64,000 bases of DNA from Planctomycetota bacterium (GTDB lineage Bacteria > Planctomycetota > GCA-002687715), in assembly GCA_009691765.1 (NCBI GenBank), contig SIAO01000001.1, positions 248,001-312,000 on the forward strand, in the 5' to 3' direction. Below are positions 1-9,113 of the stretch, one piece after another; the stretch's first letter is position 1; each line of letters begins with the position of its first letter. Under the pieces are notes generated by a model. It was not told the origin of the DNA and did no database searches. It saw nothing but the letters and a program-made list of their open reading frames with translations. The translations under genes were made by a program, and so were the position numbers.

Positions 1-919
1 AAGTCCCGTGAGCGTTGATGTAATCGACATCGCTCGGGTTCATGTGTGCATCACGCATGGCAAGGCGCATCGAACGCTGCGCACCTTCGGCATTCTCTGC
101 AGGTGCCGTGATGTGATGTGCATCCGCCGTCGCGCCAAACCCGGAGAATTCACAGTAGATGCGCGCTCCACGTGCCGTGGCGTGCTCAAGCGTTTCCAAC
201 ACGAGGAAGGCAGCACCTTCGCCCATGACGAAACCGTCGCGGTCCTTGTCGAACGGGCGCGACGCGCGTTCGGGATCATCATTGCGCGTGCTCATCGCAC
301 GCAAGGCGCAAAAGCCTCCGACGCCCAACACGCAGACGGTGGCTTCAGCGCCACCGCTCAACACCACATCGGCTTCGCCGTATTGCAGTGTGCGCAGAGC
401 CATACCCAGACCGTGTGATGCTGAAGCGCAAGCCGAAGCCGTCACCCAGTTCGGACCTTTCAAACCCAAGGCGATACTGAGTTCGCCGCTGAGCGCATTC
501 ATCATCAACTTCGGGATGAAGAACGGACTCATGCGCGACACGCCCTTGGTAATAACCACGCTGTGCTGCTCTTCGATGGTGGCCAGTCCGCCGATGCCCG
601 AACCAGCGATCACACCGACGCGCTCAGGATTCAGGCGCTCGATCTCGAGGCCAGAATCACGCCATGCAGCCATGCCGGCGACCATGCCGAGTTGGGCAAA
701 GCGGTCGAGCTTCTTGGCGCGCTGCGGACCAAGAATCTCCGCCATGTCCAATCCGCGCACTTCTCCTGCGATCCGAGTCGTGCATCCGGATGCGTCAAAG
801 AGCGTAATGGGACCGATTCCCGACTTGCCGTTAAGCAACCCGTCAAATGTCGTTGCGGCATCGAGCCCCAAGGGGGACACGATACCGAGACCGGTCACAA
901 CTACGGTGCGCGGAATCAT
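1..919 (-). CDS. fabF: 3-oxoacyl-ACP synthase II (FabF), 3' end cut by window edge
   Basis: Condensing enzyme that elongates acyl-ACP with malonyl-ACP in type II fatty-acid synthesis. Translating the minus strand from ATG at 919-917 gives MIPRTVVVTGLGIVSPLG, the typical FabF N-terminus. The catalytic Cys lies in TASACASASHG at about residue 164. The frame runs off the left edge just after NAHGT, which carries the first catalytic His, so about 306 of the roughly 410 residues are present. It is the last visible gene of the rpmF-plsX-fabHDG-acpP-fabF cluster, directly downstream of acpP as in many bacteria. The second catalytic His lies outside the window. Confidence 0.95.
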   Translation of the reverse strand, partial: MIPRTVVVTGLGIVSPLGLDAATTFDGLLNGKSGIGPITLFDASGCTTRIAGEVRGLDMAEILGPQRAKKLDRFAQLGMVAGMAAWRDSGLEIERLNPERVGVIAGSGIGGLATIEEQHSVVITKGVSRMSPFFIPKLMMNALSGELSIALGLKGPNWVTASACASASHGLGMALRTLQYGEADVVLSGGAEATVCVLGVGGFCALRAMSTRNDDPERASRPFDKDRDGFVMGEGAAFLVLETLEHATARGARIYCEFSGFGATADAHHITAPAENAEGAQRSMRLAMRDAHMNPSDVDYINAHGT

Positions 920-965
920 CGCGGATCCGTGAACTAAAGCGTGCAAGTCCTCGGAGCTCCCGAGG

Positions 966-1208
966 TCACTTGCTGCCCTTAGTTTTCAGGTAGTCCACGG
1001 CGGCGCCGACGGTCTGAATCTTTTCAGAATCCTCCTGCGGGATGGTCACTGAAAAGGCCTCCTCAAGGGCCATCACCAACTCAACCGTGTCGAGGGAGTC
1101 CGCGCCGAGGTCGTTCACGAATGACGACTTGAGGGTCACGTTCTCCTTCTTCTGGCTGAGAGTCTTGCAGACGATGTCGATCACCTTGTCTTCGAGATTA
1201 GAAGCCAT
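966..1208 (-). CDS. acpP: Acyl carrier protein
   Basis: Eighty-residue acidic carrier protein that holds growing acyl chains on a phosphopantetheine arm. The attachment Ser is in the conserved motif GADSLDTVEL. The start MASNLEDKVID at 1208 is chosen because the upstream in-frame extension is basic and unlike ACP, and a purine-rich AGGGGACA stretch precedes this ATG at suitable spacing. The length matches the family. It lies between fabG (about 100 nt upstream) and fabF (about 46 nt downstream), and that order is itself diagnostic. Confidence 0.97.
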   Translation of the reverse strand: MASNLEDKVIDIVCKTLSQKKENVTLKSSFVNDLGADSLDTVELVMALEEAFSVTIPQEDSEKIQTVGAAVDYLKTKGSK

Positions 1209-1309
1209 CTGTCTTGTCCCCTGTGGCCATGCGCGCGGTATCCGCCCAAGCGGCACCACGCGCCCCTTTGATTTACCACGCAAACGCTGCTCATTCAATC
1301 ACTTCGGCT

Positions 1310-2056
1310 TCAGAGCTTGAGCCCCCCATCCACAACCAAGACCTGGCCTGTGATGTAGTTGGAGAGATTTGAAGCCAGAAACAGGACACCGTTCGCGATG
1401 TCCTCAGCCGTTCCGGCACGAGCCAGAACGATATTCTCTTGCATGGCGTGACGCTGTTCATCCGTGAGCGCGGCCGTCATGTCAGTGGCAATGAAGCCCG
1501 GAGCGATGGCGTTCACCAGCACTCCGCGGGCGCCGAACTCCTTGGCCAAGGATCGGGTCATGGCGATCAAACCGCCCTTGCTCGCGGCGTAGTTCGCTTG
1601 GCCAGCATTGCCCGCAAGGCCGACTACGGACGCCATGTTGATGATGCGGGCTCCTCGATTCTTGAGCATCACTCGCGAAAGCGAGCGCGTCAAACCGAAG
1701 GCGCCTTTCAAATTGACATCCAAAACTTGATCCCAATCCGCCTCCGACATTCTCATCAAAAGACCGTCGCGCGTGACTCCGGCATTGTTCACCAAGATGT
1801 CAACGCGTTCGAAGTCCTTGAGAATCGAGGCGCCAAGCTGCTGCACCGCTTCGAAGGAACCCATGTCCGCCCCATAGGTTTTGACGGTGACACCACAAAC
1901 GCGACATAGTTCCGCCGTGGATTCAGCGTTGCTTGCACTACTTGCAACCAACGCGAGTTGCACACCTTCGCCTGCGAGTGCGAGGGCGACAGCACGGCCT
2001 ATGCCGCGCGAGGCACCACTCACAACTGCGATCTTGCCGCTGATTCCGAGGTCCAT
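1310..2056 (-). CDS. fabG: 3-oxoacyl-ACP reductase FabG
   Basis: NADPH-dependent short-chain dehydrogenase that reduces 3-oxoacyl-ACP. The 248 residues match the usual length. Visible motifs are the nucleotide-binding GASRGIG (residues 14-20), NNAG, and a Ser...Tyr-x3-Lys catalytic set (MASVVG, then NYAASKGG). The C-terminus FLASNLSNYITGQ...VDGG is typical of FabG. The gene starts 3 nt after the fabD stop, so the two are probably translationally linked. Confidence 0.96.
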   Translation of the reverse strand: MDLGISGKIAVVSGASRGIGRAVALALAGEGVQLALVASSASNAESTAELCRVCGVTVKTYGADMGSFEAVQQLGASILKDFERVDILVNNAGVTRDGLLMRMSEADWDQVLDVNLKGAFGLTRSLSRVMLKNRGARIINMASVVGLAGNAGQANYAASKGGLIAMTRSLAKEFGARGVLVNAIAPGFIATDMTAALTDEQRHAMQENIVLARAGTAEDIANGVLFLASNLSNYITGQVLVVDGGLKL

Positions 2057-2059
2057 GGC

Positions 2060-2974
2060 TTAGTCCCCCTCATCGATGGCTTGTACAACAGCACCATCTA
2101 ACGTCTTGCGAGCAAGCGCTGCCAAGACTCGCCCTGGCGGCGGTTCTGCAAATTCCGTGAAACCATCAGCCGCAAGTTGACGCATGCTGGCTTCCCAAAG
2201 CACGGGAGCCACGACCTGACGCGCAAGGAGACTACGAATCTCATCGACACCGCTCACGGGTCGGGCAGTGACATTGGAGTAAACCGGAATGCGCGGTGAT
2301 GAAAACGTCGTCGCCGCAATAGCAGTTTCCAACGCGGCGCTGGCAGAGGCCATCACGGGCGAATGAAAAGCACCAGCCACCGCGAGCGCAATGACTCTGC
2401 GTACACCTTCAGCCGCAGCGGCTTGCGGAACGCGTGCCAAAGCAGCCTTGTCACCGGAAAGCACGACCTGCCCCGGTGCATTCAAGTTGGCCACGACGAG
2501 GATGCCGGATTCTCGTGCGCGTTCACACACACGCTCCGCGGTGGCACGGTCAGCACCGACAAGGCTCGTCATTCCTGAAGGCATTGCGTCAGCGGCCGCT
2601 TGCATTGCGAGGCCTCTACGACGCACGAGCATGAGCCCAGCATCAAAACTCACAACGCCTGCAAACCAAAGCGCGGTGTACTCACCGAGGCTTAAGCCGG
2701 CAGTAGCTTGAAAGTGTGCGGGCTCGAATAGACCAGCTTCGCGACGCCCTTCAAGCACCGCCACCGATGTGACAAAAATGGCTGCTTGCGCATTGGCAGT
2801 GCAAGTCAAAACTTCCGCGGGGCCACGGTGGCAAACAGCGCTCAAACTAAAATCCAACAGGTCATCAGCGCGGCGAAAAACGGCGGCTGCAGCCGGCCAG
2901 CGCGTGGCGGCTTTGAGCCCCATCCCCACTTCCTGAGCACCTTGGCCAGGAAAAAGTAGCGCTGCCTTGCTCAT
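2060..2974 (-). CDS. fabD: Malonyl-CoA:ACP transacylase FabD
   Basis: Transfers malonyl from CoA to ACP. The N-terminal FPGQGAQ, the nucleophile motif GLSLGEY (Ser at about residue 95) and the AGAFHSP His motif are all present. The length is 304 residues from the ATG at 2974. A GTG two codons upstream is also possible, but ATG followed by SKAALLFPGQG matches the family start. The gene begins 6 nt after the fabH stop and ends 3 nt before fabG. Confidence 0.95.
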   Translation of the reverse strand: MSKAALLFPGQGAQEVGMGLKAATRWPAAAAVFRRADDLLDFSLSAVCHRGPAEVLTCTANAQAAIFVTSVAVLEGRREAGLFEPAHFQATAGLSLGEYTALWFAGVVSFDAGLMLVRRRGLAMQAAADAMPSGMTSLVGADRATAERVCERARESGILVVANLNAPGQVVLSGDKAALARVPQAAAAEGVRRVIALAVAGAFHSPVMASASAALETAIAATTFSSPRIPVYSNVTARPVSGVDEIRSLLARQVVAPVLWEASMRQLAADGFTEFAEPPPGRVLAALARKTLDGAVVQAIDEGD

Positions 2975-2980
2975 GAGCAC

Positions 2981-3967
2981 TCACCAACGCAGTAGGACAG
3001 AGCCCCACGTGAGGCCCGCTCCGAAAGCCAACATTGAAACGTACTTGTCTTCCACGAGGCGGCCTCCGCGCCGCGCTTCATCCAGCGCAATCCCAACGCT
3101 CGCACCCGAGGTGTTCCCGTATTTCTCGAGATTAATGAATGTCTTGGACTCTGGGATCTCGAGTCGCCTCAGCGCTGATTCGATAATGCGGTAGTTCACT
3201 TGGTGCGGTATCACCAAACCAAAATCATCAGGAGTGAGCTTGTTTCTGCTCATCTGCCCTTCCAAGAGATCGCGGAACTTCTCGACTGCGAAGCGATAGA
3301 CTTCGTTGCCTTTGATCACCAACTTGTCCTCTTGAGCTGCAAGAGCCTCGCTCGTCATGGCTTTGCGCGAGCCACCGGCACGGATGTACATGGTCTCGAC
3401 ACCGGTGCCGTCGGAGCCCAGCACGCTCTCAAGGATGCGGCCGCGGCGCGCCTCGGCACCCAACACAACTGCGCCGGATCCGTCTCCGAAAAGAATGCAG
3501 TTTGAGCGGTCTTGGTAGTTGGCGATGCGACTCATGCACTCGCCACCGATCACCAAGACATGATTAGCACGACCGCTCTCCACCATGCCAGCGCCAAGAC
3601 TCAACGCTGTCACGAATCCTGGACAGGCGGCATTGATGTCGATGGCACCTGCATTCACAAGCCCAAGTGCCTTCTGCACAAAGCACGCTGTCGCTGGCAC
3701 AAACTGGTCGGGCGTCACAGTTGCGAGAATGATGAGATCGATACTGCTGGCAGCAACACCTGCATCTTCAAGGGCGCGTTGGCCTGCGGCGATGCACAGG
3801 TCGCTAGTGGCCTGTTCTGGCGCCGCGATGCGGCGTTCGCGCATTCCCGTCCGCGAAAAAATCCACTCGTCGGAAGTGTCAACGAGCTTTTCAAGATCGG
3901 CGTTACTCAAGATGCGTTCTGGCACATAAGAGCCAGTGCCGAGAATGCCAACGTTGCGCACGCTCAT
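2981..3967 (-). CDS. fabH: 3-oxoacyl-ACP synthase III FabH
   Basis: Initiates fatty-acid synthesis by condensing an acyl-CoA primer with malonyl-ACP. The 328-residue protein shows the catalytic triad: Cys in NAACPGFVTAL, His in IPHQVNYRI, and Asn in KYGNTSGAS. The N-terminus GILGTGSYVPERILSN is characteristic. Its ATG overlaps the plsX stop by 4 nt (ATGA). Primer preference (acetyl versus branched acyl) cannot be read from the sequence alone. Confidence 0.96.
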   Translation of the reverse strand: MSVRNVGILGTGSYVPERILSNADLEKLVDTSDEWIFSRTGMRERRIAAPEQATSDLCIAAGQRALEDAGVAASSIDLIILATVTPDQFVPATACFVQKALGLVNAGAIDINAACPGFVTALSLGAGMVESGRANHVLVIGGECMSRIANYQDRSNCILFGDGSGAVVLGAEARRGRILESVLGSDGTGVETMYIRAGGSRKAMTSEALAAQEDKLVIKGNEVYRFAVEKFRDLLEGQMSRNKLTPDDFGLVIPHQVNYRIIESALRRLEIPESKTFINLEKYGNTSGASVGIALDEARRGGRLVEDKYVSMLAFGAGLTWGSVLLRW

Positions 3968-4968
3968 GCCGTCACTCCGCTTTCAGTCGCTGCGATGTCG
4001 GCGGTCATGGCCGCGAGGGCACCACTGCGATGAAACTTTGCGGCTTGCAACAGGGCACTTCGAATCGCACGCGCGCTTGACCGACCATGCGCGATCAAAA
4101 CGAGACCATCGATGCCGAGCAGCGGCGCGCCGCCATGCTCTTCGTAATCCAGCGCGTGATGAATGCGTTTCAGGCCTGCAGCAGCCGGAGAATCAGAGCT
4201 CAGCATGTCACGCGACAACTCCATGAGCTTGTGCGCAATCATTTCGTTCAGACCTTCAGCGGCCTTGAGGATCACGTTGCCGATGAACCCCTCGCAAACG
4301 ATCACATCGCAAGCACCTGAGAACACATTGTTGCCTTCAACATTGCCAAGGAAATTCAGATCCTTGACGCCACTCAGCAGTGCGCCTGTTTCTTGCAGTA
4401 ACGCCGTGCCCTTGCCTTCTTCGCTGCCAATGTTCATCAGTCCGACACGCGGTCTTGCGATCCCGTACATGCGCTTCGAATACTGAGCCGCGAGAATGCC
4501 GTAGTGAAACAAGTGAATCGGCTTGCAGTGCAAATTGGCGCCAGCATCGCACATCACGGCGCAACCGTTCGTGGTGGGAAGCGCTACTGCAATGCCGGGG
4601 CGGCGCACACCAGGGATGAGCTTCACGATGACGGTAGCGGCTGCAACAGCCGCACCTGTATTCCCTGCTGCAACCAAACCATCGCACGCTCTGCTGCGAA
4701 CCAGTTGCGCAGCGCGGTGAATCGAAGAATCGGTCTTGTGCACAGCGTCCGTTGCCGCGTCACCGCCAGCAACGACTTCTGATGCGTGGACGATTTCGAT
4801 GCGTTCGTGGCGCTGCCCCCCGAGTTCCTGTTCGATCGCTCCGCGGTGTCCAACAAGCGCCACCGCCAGTTCCACGTCGTGCAGAACAGCTTCCAACGCT
4901 CCTCGCACGGTTTCCCGTGGAGCGAAGTCGCCGCCCATGGCATCGAGGGCAATTCTGGCTGTCACCAT
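3964..4968 (-). CDS. plsX: Phosphate acyltransferase PlsX
   Basis: Makes acyl-phosphate from acyl-ACP for phospholipid synthesis (the PlsX/PlsY route). The 334 residues begin MVTARIALDAMGGDFAPRE, where DAMGGD near the N-terminus is the family hallmark. The C-terminal GIDGLVLIAHGRSSARAI region is also typical. An upstream in-frame extension to 5049 is rejected because it runs into rpmF and is unlike PlsX. The gene lies between rpmF (23 nt upstream) and fabH (4-nt overlap), the classical rpmF-plsX-fab arrangement. Confidence 0.95.
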   Translation of the reverse strand: MVTARIALDAMGGDFAPRETVRGALEAVLHDVELAVALVGHRGAIEQELGGQRHERIEIVHASEVVAGGDAATDAVHKTDSSIHRAAQLVRSRACDGLVAAGNTGAAVAAATVIVKLIPGVRRPGIAVALPTTNGCAVMCDAGANLHCKPIHLFHYGILAAQYSKRMYGIARPRVGLMNIGSEEGKGTALLQETGALLSGVKDLNFLGNVEGNNVFSGACDVIVCEGFIGNVILKAAEGLNEMIAHKLMELSRDMLSSDSPAAAGLKRIHHALDYEEHGGAPLLGIDGLVLIAHGRSSARAIRSALLQAAKFHRSGALAAMTADIAATESGVTA

Positions 4969-4991
4969 GCCGCAGTTAGAGGGATGGGACT

Positions 4992-5174
4992 TCAGTTCTC
5001 GCCCGTGGTGACAACAGCCTTGCCGGCGTAGTGACCACAGTTGTGGCAAATGCGGTGGGCCGGAATGGCCGCGTTGCAGTGCGTACAGCGAGCAAGGAAG
5101 AGCTTCACCATCGCTTGGTGGGAGCGACGCATACGGCGCCGCATTTTGCTAGTTTTCTTCTTAGGAACAGCCAT
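4992..5174 (-). CDS. rpmF: 50S ribosomal protein L32
   Basis: Sixty-residue basic ribosomal protein beginning MAVPKKKTSKMRRRMRR. Two Cys pairs (CTHC and CHNC) form the zinc ribbon found in the Cys-containing form of L32. A strong ribosome-binding site (AAGGAGATGAGTC-ATG) precedes the start. It is the first gene of the fatty-acid/phospholipid cluster. The DUF177 (YceD) gene that often precedes rpmF is absent. Confidence 0.96.
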   Translation of the reverse strand: MAVPKKKTSKMRRRMRRSHQAMVKLFLARCTHCNAAIPAHRICHNCGHYAGKAVVTTGEN

Positions 5175-5261
5175 GACTCATCTCCTTGCACCCGTTTCCG
5201 ACTGTGCCCTCCCCAAGAGAGCTGCCCCTTGGCGTCACGCGGATGCTGCGGTGCGGTAGCG

Positions 5262-5289
5262 ATTGTGCCACGATCTGAGGATCTTTCAC
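5262..5289 (-). promoter_or_regulatory. Possible promoter of the rpmF-plsX-fab operon
   Basis: On the minus strand, GTGAAA (5289-5284) and CACAAT (5267-5262) are separated by 16 nt and each matches the sigma-70 consensus at 4 of 6 positions. This leaves an untranslated leader of about 80 nt before rpmF. It is the best candidate in the 189-nt gap after recA, but it is a weak match judged by eye. Confidence 0.3.
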
Positions 5290-5308
5290 CCTCGGCCCTC
5301 ACACATTA

Positions 5309-5331
5309 GGGCCCTCCTGTTCGGAGGGCCC
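5309..5331 (-). terminator. Hairpin downstream of recA
   Basis: A perfect 9-bp stem (GGGCCCTCC/GGAGGGCCC) with a 5-nt loop lies 33 nt beyond the recA stop. No clear U-run follows on either strand, so it is either an imperfect intrinsic terminator or an mRNA-end stabilising structure separating recA from rpmF. Confidence 0.6.
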
Positions 5332-5363
5332 CAGTGAAGCCCCAATACCCCCGCTTGTAGCCC

Positions 5364-6575
5364 TCAGGCGGCCCCATGTGCCTTACCGACCACGGTGTCC
5401 CCCTTCGCGAGGACTGCCGCACGGATACGAGCCATGAGGGCTGGGTTCTCCTTCAAGACATCGCGACTTCGTTCCCGGCCTTGGCCGAGCTTCTCGTCGC
5501 CGATGCTGAACCAAGAACCAGACTTGTCCACCACCCCAGCGGCCACGGCGAGATCCAAGATGTCACCGGCTATCGAAATGCCTTCGCTGAACAGGATGTC
5601 GAACTCCACCACACGGAAAGGTGGTGCGATCTTGTTTTTGACGACGGTGACCTTGGTGCGCGCACCAATTACCTCTTCGCCGTCTTTGATTTTCCCGATG
5701 CGCCGGATGTCGAGTCGGCAACTTGCGTAAAACTTCAACGCTCGTCCGCCCGTCGTGGTCTCAGGGCTCCCAAACATCACACCGATCTTTTCGCGAATCT
5801 GGTTGATGAAGATCAGACAACAATTGGATTTCGAAACAGCACCGGTGAGCTTGCGCAGTGCTTGCGACATGAGCCGCGCCTGCAACCCCATGTGCGAATC
5901 TCCCATTTCGCCTTCGAGTTCGGCGCGGGGAACTAGCGCCGCGACGGAGTCAACCACAACGACATCCACAGCGTTGGAGCGTATGAGCATTTCTGTGATT
6001 TCGAGCGCTTGTTCGCCTGTGTCAGGCTGACTTACGAGAACGTTTTGGAAATCCACTCCGAGTTTCCGTGCGTACGCCGGATCTAAAGCATGTTCAGCGT
6101 CGATGAACGCACACACTCCACCTTCACGCTGCGCACTCGCAACCACATGCAGTGTGAGAGTGGTTTTGCCCGACGACTCTGGCCCGTAAATCTCAACGAT
6201 TCGGCCGCGTGGCAACCCTTTGCCGCCCAGCGCCAAGTCGAGAGACAAAGCGCCAGTAGAAATGCCACGAATGGCATCCATCTGGGTTTCGCCCAAACGC
6301 ATGATGGAGCCCTTGCCGAACTGCTTCTCAATCTGCTGCAGTGTTGCAGTAAGCATCTGAGACTTCCCTGCTTGCACTTTCGCTATCGCAGGATCGATAC
6401 CGCTTGCTGCCGCTGCTGCGTTCGTTGCGCCCGGACGAGGACCAGCACGTTCTGGAGGCTTCATGCTTGGTTGAACCACCGACTGCTTCGCAGCCACCAC
6501 TCCGCTTCGCTCAGGATTGACCATGTGAAATTTCTCCCCTTTTCGGTCCGGCCGCTCCGCCAGACCATTTGCCAT
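5364..6575 (-). CDS. recA: Recombinase RecA with long N-terminal extension
   Basis: Homologous recombination and SOS coprotease. The Walker A motif GPESSGKT sits at residues 131-138, about 65 residues later than in E. coli RecA. The [11 protein letters not shown] segment, the Walker B region ([19 protein letters not shown]), L1/L2 loop sequences and the [12 protein letters not shown] motif are all present. The start at 6575 is supported by AGGAGA 8 nt upstream. The first 65 residues are Pro/Ala-rich and look disordered. The C-terminus lacks the acidic tail of E. coli RecA. The protein is 403 residues against a usual length of about 350. No SOS box could be assigned by eye. Confidence 0.97.
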   Translation of the reverse strand: MANGLAERPDRKGEKFHMVNPERSGVVAAKQSVVQPSMKPPERAGPRPGATNAAAAASGIDPAIAKVQAGKSQMLTATLQQIEKQFGKGSIMRLGETQMDAIRGISTGALSLDLALGGKGLPRGRIVEIYGPESSGKTTLTLHVVASAQREGGVCAFIDAEHALDPAYARKLGVDFQNVLVSQPDTGEQALEITEMLIRSNAVDVVVVDSVAALVPRAELEGEMGDSHMGLQARLMSQALRKLTGAVSKSNCCLIFINQIREKIGVMFGSPETTTGGRALKFYASCRLDIRRIGKIKDGEEVIGARTKVTVVKNKIAPPFRVVEFDILFSEGISIAGDILDLAVAAGVVDKSGSWFSIGDEKLGQGRERSRDVLKENPALMARIRAAVLAKGDTVVGKAHGAA

Positions 6576-6636
6576 CAGGGTCTCCTGAGGCGTTTGGGAT
6601 CCTACCAGCTACCACCGACACTGACCAGACAAATAC

Positions 6637-7209
6637 CTAACACGCCGAGAAAGTCTGCAAGGGCGTGTAGCTAATCCCATCCCGCGCCTGAAAAGTCTCT
6701 AACAATGCGGCTTCAGCGAGGTTGAAATGGCCAAATTCTCTGCGCAGCGCAGGTCCCAAGCGCTCGCCCAACGCTTCCGTGTGTTCTTGGCCCCGGACGC
6801 GTCCAAGAGTGATGTGGGGCCGCCAGATCTCACGCTCCGGCTTCCAGCCCACCTGTTCCAAAGCGGCGTCCAGTGCGGCATGCAAACCGAGCAGCTTCGC
6901 GTGATCGGCCTCGGTCTTGCCGCGTAGGCCGCACACCAGAACGCGTGGATGTTCGCGATCAGGAAAAGCATCAAGGCCAACGGCCACAAGAGGAATGCGC
7001 GGCAGTCCACGCAATGCGGTCTGCCCGGCGCGAACGACATCCAAGAGATCACGCTCTTGAACCTCCCCTACGAATCGCAACGTCACGTGCAGATTCTCAG
7101 GTTTCGTCCAAACCATGCGCGCGCCTGTGCGGTCCAGCTTGTCGGTTTCTTCGCCAAGGCGGGCACACAGTTTCAGAGGAAGCCGAAGTGCAAAAAACAA
7201 TCTTGGCAT
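6637..7209 (-). CDS. thpR: RNA 2',3'-cyclic phosphodiesterase (ThpR/LigT family)
   Basis: Member of the 2H phosphoesterase superfamily, which opens 2',3'-cyclic phosphates on RNA or nucleotides. The 190-residue protein carries both signature tetrapeptides: HVTL at residues 41-44 and HITL at 132-135 (in WRPHITLGR). The start ATG shares one base with the preceding gene's stop (TGATG), so it is translationally coupled to the TIGR03790 gene. The physiological substrate is unknown for most of this family. Confidence 0.9.
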   Translation of the reverse strand: MPRLFFALRLPLKLCARLGEETDKLDRTGARMVWTKPENLHVTLRFVGEVQERDLLDVVRAGQTALRGLPRIPLVAVGLDAFPDREHPRVLVCGLRGKTEADHAKLLGLHAALDAALEQVGWKPEREIWRPHITLGRVRGQEHTEALGERLGPALRREFGHFNLAEAALLETFQARDGISYTPLQTFSAC

Positions 7210-9113
7210 CAGGGGATGTTCACGCTGACGGCGCTCTGAACCAAGCCCCCAGTCGTCAACAATTCAATCCGCAAGGTCCATAGTCCTGCGGGCAATCCTT
7301 GCGGAATGGTCACTTCGAGACTCCAGCAGTTGCCGCCGCTATGCAGCACGAGTGGCAAGTAAGGCAACATCAGCAAGAGGTCTGCGCCAAGCACCCCGTA
7401 GGCTGGCGCGTCCACTTCGAGTCCAAGCCACTGGATGGCGCCCAGACCGTTGGGAAGTTTCAGCGCGAACTCCACATTCCATGGCAAGCCTGCCGATGCC
7501 GCTGCGCTGTCCGCTTGCGCCGCAACTTGAACCGTGTTGCCGACGCTATTGAACGCGAGCAACTCCACGGAACTCGTCACAAGGCCAGCGGGGTCGCACA
7601 CTGCTGGTTGCCAACGATAGAAGGCACCAGGCACGAGTGCTGTCAGCGTCGCGAAGTGAACCGCTCGGTGTCCGCTGCCACCGACCAATGCCTGATCCAA
7701 CCTCGGCGCTACGCCATAAAAACCTTCGAGCCGAACAGGATCCGCGGCGCGGCCGAGCGTATCCACAGCAACGCGCAACGATCCAACGCTGCCACCGGTG
7801 AGCGCAAGTTGCGTGCTCGGCACGGGTGGAGCCACAGTGTCGATCACCAGCACTTTGCCGGGAGGCAACGGACAATAGAGCGGATCACCCACTGCGATGG
7901 AGCGCCAGAGCAAAGATGGATCCGAGATCGCTGCAGACTCAGCAAAAGTGCGCCCGTCGAGCAGGCTCTTAATGAAGATCTCTGGGAAGTGGTGCCCGTT
8001 GAGGTACGGCTCTGCGATACAACCGACGCCGCAGGTCAAACCGCGGCGAAACGAACTGCCGCCAAAAGTTCCAGGATTCGTTGAGCGCACTCCAGCAAGG
8101 GAGTTGCTGTTGAGATCGCACGCAGCGCTGCCAGGCAACCACGTCCACACGTTGTGATACGTCGCGTAGTTGTACCAGCCGTAATAGAACATGGCGTCAG
8201 GAGCGGTCAACGCGCTACTGCCATTGGCGTATGTCGCGCCAAGTTGGCCGATCTCCAAATCGCTGGATGTGTTCTCCCACCACAGAGGGAAACCCGTCAT
8301 CCACTGGGTTGCATACGCCATGTCGCTATCGGCGTTGGCGTAACTAGGCGCGTGAAACTGCGGCCAAGGCAATGCAGCGGGATTGGGGTACGTCGAGAAG
8401 CGTGTGTCGACATAAATGCGTCCGCCATAGCCAGCGCTGGCTGTGTGCAAGTAGAGATCGCCATAGCGCGCACCTTCGACCAAGTCGAGCGCTTCTTCAG
8501 GCGTCGGGCCATCGAGCCGCGACACCAAATACATGTGCTGACCTGCGTAAAAAACCTGATGTTGGAAATGCGCGTAGTCCGGAGCCACGCCGGGTTGCGC
8601 ATCAAAAAATGGATTGGCTTGCCAATAGCTGACAAAAGCGGGTGTCGTCACAGAACCCAAAGCATTTGGCGTCATCAATGCTTGATCCACGGAGCGCACA
8701 CCATGTGTTGCCGTGGAGACTTCGTAGGGCACTCCATGGCACAACAGAATTGTGAGGATGTTCGTTGCGCCCAACGCTTGCACGCGGCCCGCCAACGGAG
8801 TGCGCAACTCGTTCCAGAACGTGGCCCAACTCGCGAAACTCGTTCCGCTGTTCGAGAGTGGAAGCAGCAGCAGATTTGAAGACGGCACACCACGCAACGC
8901 CGCGTAGCGTTGCGCGACCTCCATGGAATCGCCGATGCCATTGCCGTTGGTGTCCGCCATCGCAGTATTGGCAACGACAAGGATGCGAGCGGGATCCAAC
9001 CAAGCTGGAATCTGCGCACTCACTTTGGGCGTAGCGGCTAGTGACAACACAAGCAGCAGCACAAAAGAGACGGCGTCAATCTTCCAGAAGGCTGGCGGAA
9101 GTCTCAGGGTCAT
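7209..9113 (-). CDS. TIGR03790 family secreted protein
   Basis: A 634-residue exported protein of unknown function. The start at 9113 is chosen because GGAAGG lies about 8 nt upstream and it gives a good signal peptide (MTLRLPPAFWK...LAATPKVSA, then Gln). Recognisable family features are VVANTAMADTNGNGIGD, YAALRGVPSSNLLLLPL near the N-terminus, and ILTILLCHGVPYE. The C-terminal 200 residues look like beta-sandwich repeats. TIGR03790 proteins occur in Planctomycetes, Acidobacteria and Verrucomicrobia without known activity. The 5' end overlaps the upstream gene by 38 nt and the 3' end couples to thpR. Confidence 0.8.
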   Translation of the reverse strand: MTLRLPPAFWKIDAVSFVLLLVLSLAATPKVSAQIPAWLDPARILVVANTAMADTNGNGIGDSMEVAQRYAALRGVPSSNLLLLPLSNSGTSFASWATFWNELRTPLAGRVQALGATNILTILLCHGVPYEVSTATHGVRSVDQALMTPNALGSVTTPAFVSYWQANPFFDAQPGVAPDYAHFQHQVFYAGQHMYLVSRLDGPTPEEALDLVEGARYGDLYLHTASAGYGGRIYVDTRFSTYPNPAALPWPQFHAPSYANADSDMAYATQWMTGFPLWWENTSSDLEIGQLGATYANGSSALTAPDAMFYYGWYNYATYHNVWTWLPGSAACDLNSNSLAGVRSTNPGTFGGSSFRRGLTCGVGCIAEPYLNGHHFPEIFIKSLLDGRTFAESAAISDPSLLWRSIAVGDPLYCPLPPGKVLVIDTVAPPVPSTQLALTGGSVGSLRVAVDTLGRAADPVRLEGFYGVAPRLDQALVGGSGHRAVHFATLTALVPGAFYRWQPAVCDPAGLVTSSVELLAFNSVGNTVQVAAQADSAAASAGLPWNVEFALKLPNGLGAIQWLGLEVDAPAYGVLGADLLLMLPYLPLVLHSGGNCWSLEVTIPQGLPAGLWTLRIELLTTGGLVQSAVSVNIP

